DNA from: CAVSMC01 sp963728935
GTDB lineage: Bacteria > Pseudomonadota > Gammaproteobacteria > Burkholderiales > Casimicrobiaceae
Direction of reading: 5' to 3'
DNA: 64,000 bases
Assembly: GCA_963728935.1 (NCBI GenBank)
Contig: CAVSMC010000008.1
Coordinates: 310,001 to 374,000, forward strand
Shown here one piece after another: positions 7,360 to 15,098 of the stretch; the stretch's first letter is position 1, and each line of letters begins with the position of its first letter. Made by a program: the position numbers and the translations under genes. The notes under the pieces were generated by a model. That model had not been told where the DNA came from, did no database searches, and saw only the letters and a program-made list of their open reading frames with translations.

Positions 7360-9408
7360 ATGCGCGCTTGGACGGTGGATGCCGACGACATCCGCGTGGC
7401 GGAGGATTTCGACGAGTCGCTGCTCCATCGCACGCCCGAGATCGACGGGTTTCTGCGCTCGGACGGTGACGACAAGTTCATCGTCATCGGCACCAAGGGA
7501 TTCGGAAAGACGCTGCTTCTCAAGGCCAAGCGAATCCTCTACCAGCGTGAGGGTCGGGCGACCTGCCTGCCCGTCGGCGTGCTGCTCGACAAACCGATCG
7601 GCGACAAGATCTTCAGCCGGGAGCAGCTCGCGTTCTTCGTGGTCTCGCCGCTTCCGTGGTCGAAGATCTGGTTGACGGCGATCGCTCTCGCGACGCTGAA
7701 GCACGTCGGTGCAGCTCGCGACCTCAAGGTGGGGCCGGCGCTCATGAGCCTCGTCGCGGACGACCAGCTGCACGGGGTCATCGATCACTTCGTGCGGCTG
7801 CTGGACTTCACGCCGAGCGAGCTCCAGCGTTGCGGCGCCGACAGCGACGGGCATCTGGTGCCGCGGCTGCGCGCCGTCGGCTCGCCCGTGGCGATGTTCG
7901 TCGACGGCGTCGACGAATACTTCAACAAACACGTCGAGGGTCCGACCAGCCATCCGAGCGTCACCGGCGAGCTGTCGCCGAACGTTTGGCACTTCGCGCA
8001 ACTCGGATTGGTCGAGGTCGCTTACCAGCTTCGCCGGATCAACCATCACGTCAAGGTGTTCGCAGCGGTACGCAAGGAGGCCTACGCCCGTCTCGCCAAG
8101 ACGACGGCGATGGCGCAGCAGTACCGCGGCAGCGCGGTCGACATCGCCTATTCGCCGCAGAGCCTGCGTGAGATCTTCGTCAACAACGTGCGGCTGCTGA
8201 AAACCGACATGATGGCGAAGCCCGAGCGCTTGCGCGCCGACCCGCTCGAGGCGTTTCTCGGGCGCACGACCGTGACCGACGCGTACACGCGCGAAGACGA
8301 GGAATGCTTCGAGTTCATCTGTCGGCACACGCTGCTGCGACCGCGCGATTTGATGACGATCGGCGAGCGCCTCACCGCGTTGCGGCCCGAGGAGCGGCGA
8401 AGCGAGTTGCGCTTGAAGGAGGTCGTTCACCAGGCTGCGGCCGAGATCGCCAACGAGTATCTCGCCGAGATCGCTCCGCACATCGGCGATCTCGAGCTCG
8501 ATCGGCTGTTGCGCGTTCTTCCCGGCAATGTGCTCACCCGAGAAGAGGTCGAGACGCTCTTTCTCGAGCACAGCCTTGCCACCGGCGGCGAGGAGAAGCA
8601 CGTCTTCTGCGCGCTTTATCGCGCCGGACTTCTCGGCTACGTTCATCACGACCGAATCCGCGGCGAGTGGGCGCAGCGCTTCCTGCGACCCGGCGAAGCG
8701 ACGCTGGAGCCCGTCGGGACGCTGCCGATGGCTTCGCACTACTTGCTTCACCCCGTCCTGTCCGACGTGATCGGCCGACTCAATCCCGCGTATCTGCAGC
8801 GCGTCGACCGCGTGAACGTCGTGGGATACGGTCGACCGTGGCGTGACGTCGAGAGCGTCGCGACCGCGACGAGCGTGCACGCGTATTGCGTGCTCAAGGG
8901 CGACGTTCATGGCTTCGGCGGTCTGATGCACGCCGGAGCCGAGGTTCCGGTTCGCCAGGCTCTGGAAGACGCGGTGAGGCACTGGGCGCGCCGCGCCGTC
9001 GTTGCCGAGACCGGCGCCGGCGATTCCCTGTTGATCATCCACGACGATCCAGTGGCCATCGCGCAAACCGCGCGTCACATCATGGACGACGTCTACCAGG
9101 CGACCGGTCAGCCACGCTTGCGGATGGCGCTTCACTACGGCGAGGTGCAGACGCAGCCCGGCGGTCCCGACGCGCCGCCGATCGTCGTCGGCGGCAATGC
9201 AATTTTGTGCGCGACCCGGGTCGAGCCCCACGTGTTGCCCGGGCAGATCTGGGCGACGGATGAGTTCCGCCAGGTCCTCGCGGAGAGACCCTCGTTGTGG
9301 CGGACGACGGACGTGACAGCGCCCGACGGCGGCGAGCGCTTCAACGTCAAGAAGGAAGGAAGGGGGGAGCCGGATCTGTGGGTCCGGCTGTACCGGCTGG
9401 AGTTCTAG
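7360..9408 (+). CDS. P-loop ATPase fused to divergent class III nucleotidyl-cyclase-like domain
   Basis: A 682-residue soluble protein. The N-terminal half is a P-loop ATPase: Walker A is GTKGFGKT at 44-51 and Walker B is VAMFVDGVDEYF at 177-188 with D182 and E186. It also has an Arg-containing strand FAAVRKE (234-240) and a LRPRDLM segment (326-332) seen in KAP/STAND-like ATPases. Residues about 507-680 look like a cyclase homology domain: LKGDVHGFG (metal Asp D515), TGAGDSLLI (second Asp D555), LRMALHYGEV (588-596) and GGNAILCATRV...PGQIW (611-631). Both metal Asp and R620 are kept, but the transition-state Asn position reads Leu616 and the purine-selecting Lys position reads Thr551. Catalysis is therefore doubtful and the domain may bind nucleotide or act as a sensor. 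It stands alone with no obvious partner. No membrane segment is seen. Confidence 0.7.
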   Translation: MRAWTVDADDIRVAEDFDESLLHRTPEIDGFLRSDGDDKFIVIGTKGFGKTLLLKAKRILYQREGRATCLPVGVLLDKPIGDKIFSREQLAFFVVSPLPWSKIWLTAIALATLKHVGAARDLKVGPALMSLVADDQLHGVIDHFVRLLDFTPSELQRCGADSDGHLVPRLRAVGSPVAMFVDGVDEYFNKHVEGPTSHPSVTGELSPNVWHFAQLGLVEVAYQLRRINHHVKVFAAVRKEAYARLAKTTAMAQQYRGSAVDIAYSPQSLREIFVNNVRLLKTDMMAKPERLRADPLEAFLGRTTVTDAYTREDEECFEFICRHTLLRPRDLMTIGERLTALRPEERRSELRLKEVVHQAAAEIANEYLAEIAPHIGDLELDRLLRVLPGNVLTREEVETLFLEHSLATGGEEKHVFCALYRAGLLGYVHHDRIRGEWAQRFLRPGEATLEPVGTLPMASHYLLHPVLSDVIGRLNPAYLQRVDRVNVVGYGRPWRDVESVATATSVHAYCVLKGDVHGFGGLMHAGAEVPVRQALEDAVRHWARRAVVAETGAGDSLLIIHDDPVAIAQTARHIMDDVYQATGQPRLRMALHYGEVQTQPGGPDAPPIVVGGNAILCATRVEPHVLPGQIWATDEFRQVLAERPSLWRTTDVTAPDGGERFNVKKEGRGEPDLWVRLYRLEF

Positions 9409-9412
9409 TACG

Positions 9413-9434
9413 TCCGACAGGCTGCTAGGTCGGA
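9413..9434 (+). terminator. Inverted repeat just after the ATPase-cyclase stop
   Basis: TCCGAC and GTCGGA (9413-9418 and 9429-9434) form a perfect 6-bp stem with a 10-base loop, starting four bases after the stop codon. There is no following T-run, so it is at best a weak or factor-dependent terminator. Confidence 0.25.
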
Positions 9435-9536
9435 TCGTCTGACGCCATCGCACGCGCAAAGCTCGGCGGTGGCCGATCACCCGGCGACGGTTTCGCGGGT
9501 ACCATTGCGTGCCGCCTGTTCGCGAAGACCATCGCA

Positions 9537-10100
9537 ATGAACCTTCTGCCCGAAGCGCTCGCCTCGATCGAGGAGAAGTTCTTCCGCTTGCTCGAGCGCC
9601 TGATGGTGTTCCTGCTCGGCGCAATGCTTGCGATGGTGTTCGGCAACGTCGTGCTGCGCTGGACCATCGATTCGGGCATCGACGTCTCCGAGGAGATGTC
9701 GCGCTTCTTCTTCGTCTGGCTGACGTTCATCGGCGCGGTGGTCGTCATGCGCGAGCACCTGCATCTGGGCGTCGACGCGATGGTCGGCAAGTTCGGTCCG
9801 AAGGGTCGGCTCGTCTGCATGGTCGCCTCCGACGCGATCATCCTGTTCTGCTGCGCGGTGTTCTTCTGGGGCACATGGCAACAGGCGGCGATCAACGCGT
9901 CGAACGTCGCGCCGGTGACCGGCATTTCGATGCTCTGGGTCTTCGGCGTCGGCTACTTCACGAGCATCGGGATCGGGCTGATGGTGCTGATGCGCCTGCT
10001 GCGCGCGTTCACCGGCCGCGTGAGCGAGCGCGAGCTCGCGATCTTCTCCGGCACGTTCGAGGACGAAAGCGCGGCGGAGATCAAGCGGGGGCTCGAATGA
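9537..10100 (+). CDS. TRAP transporter small membrane subunit (DctQ-type)
   Basis: A 187-residue protein with four predicted transmembrane helices, the usual size and pattern of DctQ/YiaM subunits. It carries the family segment VLRWTIDSGIDVSEEMSRFFFVWLTFIGAV (helix 2 region) and MREHLHLGVDAMV before helix 3. It pairs with the large permease and a periplasmic binding protein for sodium-dependent uptake of an organic acid. It is first in a Q-M-P set (this gene, 10123-11418 and 11466-12473), followed by two enolase-superfamily enzymes, so the substrate is probably a sugar acid or similar hydroxy acid. Confidence 0.9.
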   Translation: MNLLPEALASIEEKFFRLLERLMVFLLGAMLAMVFGNVVLRWTIDSGIDVSEEMSRFFFVWLTFIGAVVVMREHLHLGVDAMVGKFGPKGRLVCMVASDAIILFCCAVFFWGTWQQAAINASNVAPVTGISMLWVFGVGYFTSIGIGLMVLMRLLRAFTGRVSERELAIFSGTFEDESAAEIKRGLE

Positions 10101-10122
10101 CGAGCGCAACGGTGGGCCGGCC

Positions 10123-11418
10123 ATGACCGTCACCATCTTCCTCGTCTCGCTGATGGGCGCGATGGCGATCGGCATGCCCGTCGCGTTCGCGCTCGTCGTC
10201 TGCGGCATCGCCTTGATGTGGTTCCTCGGCATTTACGACAGCCAGATCGTCGCGCAGAAGATCCTCGACGGCGCCGATTCGTTCGTGCTGCTCGCGATTC
10301 CGTTCTTCCTCCTCGCCGGCGAGCTGATGAATGCCGGAGGGCTTTCGCGCCGCATCGTCAACTTCGCGCTCGCGTTCATCGGCCATCGCCATGGCGGCCT
10401 CGGATACGTGACGATCATCGCCGCGATCATCATGGCGTCGTTGTCGGGATCGGCCGCGGCAGACACGGCGGCGCTTGCGTCGATCCTCATTCCGATGATG
10501 CGCGAGGCGAAGTACGATATCCCGCGCTCGGCAGGCCTGATCGCAGCCGGCGGCATCGTCGCGCCGGTGATTCCGCCGTCGATCGGCTTCGTCGTGTTCG
10601 GCGTCGCCGCAAACGTGTCGATTCCGCGGCTCTTCGTTGCCGGCATCGTGCCAGGCGTGCTGCTCGGGGTGGTGCTCGTTGCCGCGTGGTGGTGGGTGTC
10701 TCGGACCGAAACGCTCGAAACGATGCCCAGGCGCGACTGGAGTCATCGGCTGCACACGCTGCGCGATGGCGTGTATGCGCTCGCGATGCCGGTGTTCGTG
10801 CTCGGCTCGATCCGTTTCGGCTGGGCGACGCCGACCGAGGCGGCCGTCGTGGCGGTCGTCTACGCCGCGATCGTCGGACTGCTTATCTACAAGGAGCTCA
10901 AGTGGTCGCAGCTCTATCACGTGGTGCTCGCCGCGGCGAAGATGACCGCGGTCGTGATGTTTCTGGTCGCCGCAGCGGGCATCTCGTCGTGGCTGATCAC
11001 GCAGGCCAACATTCCGGGCGAGCTCGGCGCGATGCTCGAGCCGTTCATGCGCAGTCCCACGCTGTTGATGATCGCGATGATGGCGCTCGTGCTGATCGTC
11101 GGCACGGCGCTCGACTTCACGCCGACGGTGCTGATCCTGACCCCGGTGCTGATGCCGATCGTCAAGCAGGCGGGCATCGATCCGGTATACTTCGGAGTAC
11201 TGTTCATCATCAACAATGCGATCGGGCTGATCACGCCGCCGGTCGGCATCGTGCTCAACGTGGTGAGCGGCGTCGCGCGCGTTTCGATGACCGAGGTGAT
11301 GCGCGGCGTCAACCCGTTCCTGCTCGCGCAATCGGTGCTGTTGTTCATCCTGATCTTCGTCCCGCAGCTCGTGATGTGGCCGTATCGGGCCTTCATGGGC
11401 CTTCCATTCCAATGGTAG
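10123..11418 (+). CDS. TRAP transporter large permease subunit (DctM-type)
   Basis: A 431-residue, roughly 12-helix permease with standard DctM features: IPFFLLAGELMNAGG near residue 60, SLSGSAAADTAAL near 108, VIPPSIGFVVFG near 150, GWATPTEAAVVA near 240 and NAIGLITPPVGI near 365. DctM forms the sodium-coupled transport channel and DctQ is its partner. It begins 22 bases after the DctQ stop and is followed 47 bases later by the binding-protein gene. The length is normal for the family. Confidence 0.93.
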   Translation: MTVTIFLVSLMGAMAIGMPVAFALVVCGIALMWFLGIYDSQIVAQKILDGADSFVLLAIPFFLLAGELMNAGGLSRRIVNFALAFIGHRHGGLGYVTIIAAIIMASLSGSAAADTAALASILIPMMREAKYDIPRSAGLIAAGGIVAPVIPPSIGFVVFGVAANVSIPRLFVAGIVPGVLLGVVLVAAWWWVSRTETLETMPRRDWSHRLHTLRDGVYALAMPVFVLGSIRFGWATPTEAAVVAVVYAAIVGLLIYKELKWSQLYHVVLAAAKMTAVVMFLVAAAGISSWLITQANIPGELGAMLEPFMRSPTLLMIAMMALVLIVGTALDFTPTVLILTPVLMPIVKQAGIDPVYFGVLFIINNAIGLITPPVGIVLNVVSGVARVSMTEVMRGVNPFLLAQSVLLFILIFVPQLVMWPYRAFMGLPFQW

Positions 11419-11465
11419 CGACGCCAAGCGCGTGCGCCGATCTATCGCTCTAGGAGGAGTCCGAC

Positions 11466-12473
11466 ATGAAATCACACCTCACTCTCGCTGCGGCCGGAAT
11501 CGCCGCCGCGGTTCTCGCGCTGCCGGCGCAAGCGCAATTCACCGAGCGGAACATCCGCTTGTCCAACGGCGTCAATCAGGAGCATCCGGTCGGCAACGGC
11601 GTCGCCAAGATGGCCGCGTGCGCGAAGGAAAAATCCGGCGGCAAGATGACGATCCAGGGGTTCTGGGGCGGCGCGCTCGGTGGCGACCTGCAAGCCACGC
11701 AGGCGTTGCGGTCGGGAACGCAGGAGATGGTCATCTCGTCGACGTCGCCGCTGATCGGCATCCTGCCCGATCTCGGCGTGTTCGACCTGCCTTTCCTGTT
11801 TGCCAACGATAAGGAGGCCGATGCGATCCTCGACGGCGACTTCGGCAAGTACATCTCCGACAAAATGCCCGCGGTCGGTCTCGTCAATCTCGCGTATTGG
11901 GAGAACGGCTTTCGCAACCTGACGAATTCGAAGAAGCCGGTGACCAGGGTCGAGGACTTCCCGGGGCTCAAGGTTCGCGTGATGCAGAACAACGTGTTCC
12001 TCGACACGTTCAAGACGATGGGCGCGAATGCCGTGCCGATGGCGTTCGGCGAGGTCTTCCCGGCGCTTGAAACCAAAGCGATCGACGGCCAGGAGAACCC
12101 GTTCGTCACGATCGACACGTCCAAGTTCTACGAAGTGCAGAAGTACCTGTCCGTCACCAATCACGCCTACACGCCGTTCGTCGTGCTGTATTCGAAGGTG
12201 TTGTGGGACAAGCTGTCGCCGGCGGAACAGAAGGTGCTGTCCGAATGCGCGATCCAGGGCCGCGACGAGGAGCGGCGCGTGTCGCGCGCGCTTTCCCAGA
12301 AGTCGCTCACGACGCTCAAAGAGAAAGGCATGGCAATCAACGAGATCTCGCCTGCCGAGCAGAAGCGGATGCGCGAAGCGGTCAAGCCCGTTTACGAGAA
12401 GCACGCCGCGACGATCGGCAAGGAGACCGTCGATCGGATGAACGCATCGCTCGCGAAGATTCGCGGCGGCTGA
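11466..12473 (+). CDS. TRAP transporter substrate-binding protein (DctP-type)
   Basis: A 335-residue periplasmic binding protein with a signal peptide (MKSHLTLAAAGIAAAVLALP, cleavage near AQAQ). The mature part has the DctP pattern: IRLSNGVNQEHPVGNGVAKM, the conserved ligand-anchoring Arg region LKVRVMQNNVFLDTFKTMGA (the R in KVRV binds the substrate carboxylate in this family), and ALETKAIDGQENP. It follows AGGAGG with good spacing. It captures a carboxylate and hands it to the Q-M membrane pair encoded upstream. The Q-M-P order is the reverse of the common P-Q-M order. Confidence 0.93.
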   Translation: MKSHLTLAAAGIAAAVLALPAQAQFTERNIRLSNGVNQEHPVGNGVAKMAACAKEKSGGKMTIQGFWGGALGGDLQATQALRSGTQEMVISSTSPLIGILPDLGVFDLPFLFANDKEADAILDGDFGKYISDKMPAVGLVNLAYWENGFRNLTNSKKPVTRVEDFPGLKVRVMQNNVFLDTFKTMGANAVPMAFGEVFPALETKAIDGQENPFVTIDTSKFYEVQKYLSVTNHAYTPFVVLYSKVLWDKLSPAEQKVLSECAIQGRDEERRVSRALSQKSLTTLKEKGMAINEISPAEQKRMREAVKPVYEKHAATIGKETVDRMNASLAKIRGG

Positions 12474-12549
12474 TCGCGCTCGGCGCAACGCGTCGACCGG
12501 AGCGCGTGGCTGCCGCGCGCTCCCTCGTGCCGCCACCCGTGGAGGCGTC

Positions 12550-13668
12550 GTGAAGATCACCGCGATCGAGCCGCTGATCCTTCACATGCCGCTCACCGTC
12601 GAGTCGATCGCCGACTCGACGCATCGGATCACGCATTGGGGCGTGGTCGGCGTGCGCATTCGCACCGACAACGGCCTCGAAGGTTACGGTTACACGGGCA
12701 CGCACGCCGATCTCGCATCGGATCGACTGATCACGGCGTGCATCGGCAACTGCTACGCGCCGCTCTTGATCGGCGAATCGGCGAGCGAGCGGCGCCGTCT
12801 CTGGCAGAAGCTTGCCCGCGCCCCCGCGTTGCAGTGGGTCGGCCGTGCGGGGATCACGCAGCTCGCGCTCGCGGCGGTGGACGTCGCGCTGTGGGACCTC
12901 GCTGCGAAGGCGGCGGGCGTGCCGCTGTGGCATTTGCTCGGCGGCCCGGTGCGCCCGAAGATCGACGCGTACAACACCGACGTCGGCTGGCTTTCGATCC
13001 CGGATGCAGCTCTCGTCGCCGCATGCCGGCGCGCGGTCGAGTACGATGGCTTCCGTCGGATCAAGATCAAGGTTGGAAACGACGACATCGACGTCGACCT
13101 CCGGCGTCTGGACGCCGTGCGCGAGGCGATCGGGCCGAGCGTCACGCTCGCGATCGACGGCAACGGCAAGTGGGACCTGCCGACGTGCCGGCGGTTCTGC
13201 GCGCGCGCCGAAGCGTTCGACCTGCTCTGGTTCGAGGAGCCGCTCTGGTACGACGACGTGGCGTCGCACGCCGCGCTTGCGAGCAGCACGCGCATTCCAA
13301 TCGCGCTCGGCGAGCAGCTCTACACGGCCGACGCGTTCGAGAGCTTCATGTCGGCGGGCGCCGTGCATTACGTCCAGCCCGACGTCACGCGGCTCGGTGG
13401 CGTGACCGAGTTCCTGCAGGTCGCCGATTCCGCGCATTCGCGGCGGCTGCCCGTTGCGCCGCACGCGGGGGAGATGAGCCAGGTGCACGTCCATCTGTCG
13501 TACGCGCATCCGGCGATATCGATGCTCGAGTACATTCCGTGGATCAAGGACCACTTCGTCGATCCGATTCGCGTCATCGACGGTTGTTACGCGCTGCCGC
13601 AACGGCCCGGCGCCGGGACAACGCCGACCGCCGACGCGTTGGTCGGCTTCAGCCGGCCGCTCGCATGA
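12550..13668 (+). CDS. Mandelate racemase/muconate lactonizing enzyme family protein
   Basis: A 372-residue enolase-superfamily enzyme of the mandelate racemase subgroup. The start is GTG at 12550, four bases after GGAGG. The N-terminal capping domain (1-130) precedes a barrel with the K172-x-K174 motif (RIKIKV), metal ligands D203 (AIDGNGKWD), E229 (WFEEPL) and E255 (ALGEQL), then D278 (QPDVTRLGG) and H305 (APHAGEM). The spacing from K174 to D203, E229, E255, D278 and H305 equals that between K166, D195, E221, E247, D270 and H297 of mandelate racemase, so the full two-base (Lys and His-Asp) active site is present. It should abstract a proton next to a carboxylate (racemase or acid-sugar dehydratase). 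The exact substrate is unknown; the TRAP system upstream probably imports it. Confidence 0.9.
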   Translation: MKITAIEPLILHMPLTVESIADSTHRITHWGVVGVRIRTDNGLEGYGYTGTHADLASDRLITACIGNCYAPLLIGESASERRRLWQKLARAPALQWVGRAGITQLALAAVDVALWDLAAKAAGVPLWHLLGGPVRPKIDAYNTDVGWLSIPDAALVAACRRAVEYDGFRRIKIKVGNDDIDVDLRRLDAVREAIGPSVTLAIDGNGKWDLPTCRRFCARAEAFDLLWFEEPLWYDDVASHAALASSTRIPIALGEQLYTADAFESFMSAGAVHYVQPDVTRLGGVTEFLQVADSAHSRRLPVAPHAGEMSQVHVHLSYAHPAISMLEYIPWIKDHFVDPIRVIDGCYALPQRPGAGTTPTADALVGFSRPLA

Positions 13669-13687
13669 GATTGCGGAAGGCGGCACG

Positions 13688-14887
13688 ATGAAGATCACCG
13701 CGCTCGAGACATTGCGGCTCGGCGAGTTCGCGAACCTGATCTGGGTGCGACTGCACACCGACGACGGAGTCATCGGTCTCGGCGAGACGTTCATGGGCGC
13801 CGCGGCAGTCGAGGCGTATCTGCACGAAACCGTCGCGCCGAAGCTCGTCGGTCAGGACCCGCTGCGAATCGAGGCGATCAACACGCGCCTCGCGAACTAT
13901 CTCGGCTGGCGCAGCGCCGGCGTCGAGACGCGCGGCAACTCCGCGGTCGACATCGCGCTGTGGGATCTGTTCGGCAAGGTCCATGGCAGACCCGTCGCCG
14001 ACATGCTGGGCGGTCGCTCGCGCGACGCGATTCGCGTCTACAACACGTGCGCGGGCTACCGCTATATCCGTGACGCGAGAGCGCAGGCCGTCGCCAATTG
14101 GCATGTCGGTGCGACCGACGGTCCGTACGAGGATCTCGACGCGTTTCTGCATCGGGCCGACGAGCTCGCGCTGTCGTTGCTCGAGCAGGGCATCACGGGC
14201 ATGAAGATCTGGCCGTTCGACATCGCGGCGGAGCGCAGCGGCGGCTTCGACATCACGCCCGCCGAGCTCACCGCCGCGCTCGAGCCGTTCGCGAAGATCC
14301 GCCGTGCCGTCGGCGATCGGATGGACATCATGGTCGAGTTCCATTCGCTGTGGAGCTTGCCGATGGCGAAGAAGCTTGCGCGGCGTCTCGCGGAGTTCGG
14401 CACCTATTGGCACGAGGATCCGTTTCGCCTCGACAATCTCGGCGATCTCGTCGATTACGCTCGGCACAGCAAGGCGTGGGTCTGCGCGTCGGAGACGCTT
14501 GCCTACACGCATTCGTTTCGCGAGTACCTTGCCACGGGCGTTGCCGGCGTCGTCATGCTCGACCTCTCGTGGTGCGGCGGCCTCACCGAGGCGCGCAAGA
14601 TCGCTGCGCTCGCCGAGGCGTGGCACACGCCGATCGCCCCGCACGACTGCACCGGCCCCGTCGTCTACACGGCGTCCTGCCATCTGTCGCTGCACGCGAC
14701 CAACGCGCTGATCCAGGAGTCCGTGCGCGCGTTCTATACCGGCTGGTATCGCGAGCTCGTCAGCGGCTTGCCGACGATCGAGCGCGGCACGGTGACGATC
14801 GGCGACGCGCCCGGCCTTGGCCTCGAGCTCGCGCCCGATCTCGAGCGGCGCAACGACGCGATCGTACGGGTGTCGCGCGGCGCGTAG
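13688..14887 (+). CDS. Enolase-superfamily dehydratase/racemase (second paralogue)
   Basis: A 399-residue enolase-superfamily enzyme starting MKITALETLRLGEFANLIWV. Barrel features are K173 (GMKIWPFD), a metal ligand at E217 within MVEFHSLW (Glu in place of the usual Asp, with H219 nearby), E243 (YWHEDPF), E269 (CASET) and H319 (IAPHDCTGP). The WPFD...EFHSLW...APHDCTGP combination is seen in acid-sugar dehydratase-like members rather than classical mandelate racemase. The 20-base gap to the preceding enolase gene argues for one operon and for successive or alternative steps on related sugar acids. Substrate is not determined. Confidence 0.88.
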   Translation: MKITALETLRLGEFANLIWVRLHTDDGVIGLGETFMGAAAVEAYLHETVAPKLVGQDPLRIEAINTRLANYLGWRSAGVETRGNSAVDIALWDLFGKVHGRPVADMLGGRSRDAIRVYNTCAGYRYIRDARAQAVANWHVGATDGPYEDLDAFLHRADELALSLLEQGITGMKIWPFDIAAERSGGFDITPAELTAALEPFAKIRRAVGDRMDIMVEFHSLWSLPMAKKLARRLAEFGTYWHEDPFRLDNLGDLVDYARHSKAWVCASETLAYTHSFREYLATGVAGVVMLDLSWCGGLTEARKIAALAEAWHTPIAPHDCTGPVVYTASCHLSLHATNALIQESVRAFYTGWYRELVSGLPTIERGTVTIGDAPGLGLELAPDLERRNDAIVRVSRGA

Positions 14888-14895
14888 CGTCGCTC

Positions 14896-15009
14896 ATGCG
14901 CACCGGCGATCGCGCCTTTGCGCTGGCGCTCGTGCCGAAACCGGCAACGCTGGCGCTGACATGCGCAGCGCTCATTGCGCTTGCGACGACGCGTCGGCGC
15001 AACGCATAA
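14896..15009 (+). pseudogene. Orphan PEP-CTERM tail (remnant)
   Basis: A 37-codon frame beginning MRTGDRAFALAL whose end VPKPATLALTCAALIALATT plus a basic RRRNA tail looks like a PEP-CTERM sorting signal with Lys in place of the Glu of VPEP. No secreted protein body precedes it; the enolase stop is 8 bases upstream. It is best read as the surviving 3' end of a deleted PEP-CTERM gene. Confidence 0.45.
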
Positions 15010-15098
15010 ACATAAGCGTAGCAGACACGGCCGCATCACGCGGGTCATGACCCGCCGGCGCGCGAGCGGTGCGCCGCGCCGGCAGTGCCAAGCGAAAG

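Noticed and set aside
7360..9408. Calling the ATPase-cyclase gene a CBASS/Pycsar anti-phage system
   Set aside because: No effector gene, no second system gene and key cyclase residues changed. Neighbours are transport and metabolism genes, so a defence label is unsupported.
7069..9624. A minus-strand frame of about 850 codons opposite the ATPase-cyclase gene
   Set aside because: No motifs and a biased composition; the plus-strand protein has clear Walker motifs and normal composition.
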